Shown here piece by piece: positions 60,781 to 64,000 of a DNA stretch of 64,000 bases; positions within the stretch are counted from its first letter, which is position 1, and every line of letters starts with the position of its first letter. The stretch lies in the NCBI GenBank assembly GCA_020086605.1, contig JACBWW010000017.1, positions 17,342,443-17,406,442 on the forward strand. Direction: 5' to 3'. A model generated the notes under the pieces. That model was not told where the DNA came from, did no database searches, and saw only the letters and a list, made by a program, of their open reading frames with translations. The position numbers and the translations under genes are program-made. This stretch comes from Lanius collurio. Lineage: Eukaryota; Chordata; Aves; Passeriformes; Laniidae.

Positions 60781-63700
60781 AGGCTTGTTTGACATCTGGC
60801 CATCCAAAACTGGGAAAACAAGGTAACTGTCCTAAGAGAAGAATATCTTTAGTCTCTTGATGCCTAGAGTCCCCTTCTTTAAAGTTATCCACTGACTTTG
60901 TATTCTATTGGATTAAATGATTTTCCACCACTATCATATAGAAACAGCTTTCATATAAACCTATAGCAAAGTTCCCAATAAAATTATTAACATCTTGAAA
61001 CAGAATTTTGCCTATGTTTTGTTTAATTTGTGTGTTGTTTTCTTTTTTTTTTTTTTTGAATGTGTCCTGGAAGTGAAAAGGTCACTTGAATGGAAAGCTT
61101 CTCTTTGGCAAAGAAGACTTTTTCAGGAATATTAAAGAATTCAAAATTAAGTCCTCTCGACTGAGCCTGCAAAAGAAGTCTTGAGTTACTTTCTATCTTA
61201 AGCAATAAAGCTGTGGTGATGTATTGTAAGCTGCTCTTAAATTCAGAGTTAGGTATTTTAATTTCTCATAAAGGTGTATGGATCACTTTGGACTGCTCTT
61301 CAGTTTGGAAAGTGATCAAGGTTTCCTAGAAACTGAATGGGAAAAAAGGTGTTCTGAAAACTGGTTCCTCGTTACTTGCTTATCTGGGTTCCACAGGGTG
61401 TGACCATAGTCTGAAGGCATCCACAGTCCACTGCAGAAGTTTGAATACTGTGAGAGACAGAAATAGTATCTGAAGAATGCTTCAAAGAGATTGTTGGGTT
61501 TTTCACTAGCATAGGTCTTGCATGCTGAAGCAAAACTAAGCCAGAGGTCATCTTCTATAGGTATTTTGGTATTTTAAAAATAGTAGTTGTTTCCTCAGTT
61601 GATAGTTAACCTGGACAACTGGTTTGCATGTTCCACATTTCCAAACAATTATCTTTCAAGATATTTCAAGTATATTTCCTCTTGAAAGATTTCTACTTTT
61701 CACAAAACCTCCTTCGAGAGAGTTGGAAAACCCCTATTTTCTTTGGGTAGAATCACCATTTAATTTTGGCATGCTGGGTCTTTGTTCAATTTACAAAGAC
61801 CATCAAATATCTAGCTCAAATACAGCAGCAGTTAAACTCTGCCTCACAGGGAAAAGTTAATCCAACACTTTGATGTATCAAGCAATGATTTAACTCCTCT
61901 TGAGAATCCTAGGTGATGGATTTGCTCCTTCTAAAACAGCAGCTGTTTCAGTTACGTGTTACCAGTTAGGAAATCATTTTCCCATATTTTGAGCCTGTAG
62001 AACATATGGTATGTTGAGGTCCCCATAATCACATTCATATGCACCCTCACCACTGATTACTCCCTAGGGAAACTGAAGCTCTGCTAAATCAGTATGTAGT
62101 CCCTGAAATAGACCCATACATGGTCCAGTCATCACTACTACAGAGGTAAATCCCCAGTGGTACAGCCTTCAGCTACCTCTCCAAAATTGCCTTCCTCTGG
62201 TGAAATGGCTATAAACATACAGAAGTTAAAGAAGTTCAATTATATTTACTTTTATAATGAACACTTACTTCACAGCCTGTGCATGGTTTTTTGTTCTCTG
62301 TTTTTTCCTATTCTAAACTCCAAATAAGAAGTTTTTTCCTTGAACTTCGTTGCTAGGGAATGCCTCTGCTGTATATCATTGTGCATTGAGGGGTGTGGTA
62401 AAGATGTTTGCATTTTCAAGCCAGACAACAGGTCTGAAGTGGAAATGGTTGTCTTGTACAACAGCACCCTGAGTGGCTTAGAGGGCCAGACAAACTGCCA
62501 GACAGCAGTGACATTACATCACAGTATTGTAAAACCAGACTAGCGGGAGGATCTGAGCCATACACTCTGGAGAAGTGTGAGAGTCTTGGCGAGATTTGCT
62601 CTATGTGAGCCAGGAGAAGAAGAGGTTTCTGCTATTCTGTGCTGATAAGCAGTAGGTGCACTCTTGCTATTCATTCCCCGTTAAACTGAAAGCTGCTGGT
62701 TGGAGAGGAGGAGCTTGTCTCCTCCACGGGCTCGGGAGAGCCTTCAGACCAGCTGGTGGAGAATCTGCAACCTGCCAGCACCTGAGTGAGCTCTGCCCAC
62801 AGACGCCTCACAAGCCAGTCTCACTCGCAGACAGATATTTTGCCACCTGACTCAAAACAAATCTCTGCTCAGAGCATGCTTTTTAACAGCCAGATTTCAT
62901 CACTGCTTCCATATACCTTCTCCCTTCTTTGCAGCCTGGAGAAGGATGGTGGTCTGGGTGATTTCCAGAGGAGTAAATGTTAGCAGTGCTGGGAGCAGCT
63001 TCCCTGCATTCGGATGTGATGGTAATGAAACAAAACCAGTGTTGCCAACTGTCACATCTTTTTCATGTCTCCTGTAACACACAGTGTTCTCTAAACCTTT
63101 GGTTCAGAATATCATCACAAGAAAAATCTATCTTGTCTTTAATTCTATTGCATATAACTGCTTAGAAGTGCAGGGGGAATGTAAGCTTCAAACAAAACTC
63201 AATCAAAAAAGCTCAGTGTATGTTGATGTTCTTTTGGTTTGTGTACTTTGATAAAGTAATGAAATTAATGGCATTTATAGGTAATCATAGCAACTATCAG
63301 TGGAGCAAAGTGTATAAGAAAGAAGTAAATATTAATAAAATTTCTGCGAGTAATGTTGTTGGGGATGGCACCTCTATCTGTTATTTTAATGCTAGGTAAT
63401 CGATTTTTAGGCTTTTAAGTTATTTTAAATAATATTATTTATCTTAGTTTTAAATAAAGTAAGTTTTCAACATTCTTTTAAATCATATTCAAGCTCTGGT
63501 ACTTTATGAAGCACTGATATATGCATACATACCCTGCAGAGTACTGGGATGGCAAAGAAAGCCAGTGATGAAAACAAGTAACATCACACTCTGAGAGGGG
63601 AACTGTAACAAAAACCATGTATTGGCTGTCTCACACCCCATCAGCATGGAAGTAAGAAATTTCTTATCACTGCTCTCAGCTAGTAACATGGAATTTACCT

Positions 63701-64000
63701 ATTCCAAATTCAACTACAAAATACATAATTCTAATTCTGCCTGTGAAAATGTAGTTACAAGAAGAGTATACTGACACAGATGCATTAACTATTCAACCCT
63801 GTAAAGACTGGCAGGAAAGATACATTAACAATAGCTTCTTACTGTGGAATTAATATACAGGACTCTCACAGAGTCAGTGGTATAATAAATACATAGGTGA
63901 AGCAGGGAGGCGTTAGTATTTTTTTGTCCTGTTTTATTTTCTTTCCCCCATACTTGAAAGGAAAATTTCTAAAAAGTGAACTATTTGCCATAAGAAATCA
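60781..64000. other. A+T-rich non-coding DNA to the window end
   Basis: No gene is recognised. A run of 15 T lies at 61043-61057. A small G+C-richer patch at 62690-62830 has a few CpGs but is too weak for a CpG island. The last kilobase is very A+T-rich. Confidence 0.6.

Overview
This window is vertebrate nuclear DNA, almost certainly from a bird and probably a songbird. Five fragments of CR1-superfamily retrotransposons are recognisable, two of them older L3/CR1-type. There are also a dispersed repeat and a candidate long terminal repeat (LTR) that I associate with songbird genomes. No L1 or Alu-like SINE is visible. The background is A+T-rich and poor in CpG. Nothing bacterial, plasmid or phage is present: there are no operons, ribosome binding sites, CRISPR arrays or rRNA/tRNA genes.

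I cannot identify any complete protein-coding gene. The longest ungapped open frames (about 170-190 codons) are either inside a repeat or of a length expected by chance. The window is best read as a gene desert or the interior of a very long intron. A few short exon-like segments have good splice signals and an open frame. The most protein-like is at 58319-58402, followed by 47632-47732, but none is matched to a known gene.

Layout. 1-9177 is A+T-rich non-coding DNA with a minus-strand retrocopy-like 3' end at about 2017-2054 and a perfect T8A8 palindrome at 6248-6269. 9178-9543 is an assembly gap. 9544-19025 is non-coding DNA with several exon-like pieces. 19026-19340 is a sharp CpG island, the only one in the window and the best promoter candidate. 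21915-22230 is an old L3/CR1 fragment. 22680-24000 looks like conserved non-coding sequence. 25590-25958 and 28802-29550 are plus-strand CR1 3' ends. 29740-30400 is another enhancer-like A+T-rich block. 33180-33960 is the songbird-type repeat with an internal degenerate minisatellite. 35501-35531 joins a perfect 20-bp palindrome to a consensus estrogen response element. 36699-37390 is a minus-strand CR1, 40110-40575 an old plus-strand L3/CR1 with its typical 3' end, and 45333-45500 a short minus-strand CR1. 49784-50240 is a probable solo LTR. 52400-53040 holds a minus-strand coding-like but broken stretch. 53760-54420 is enhancer-like. 58319-58402 is the best coding-exon candidate. The remainder to 64000 is non-coding.

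No set of genes works together here. If the window has a function it is probably regulatory: one CpG-island start site, several homeodomain/POU-motif-rich blocks, and one strong nuclear-receptor site. I did not find a convincing undescribed biological system.
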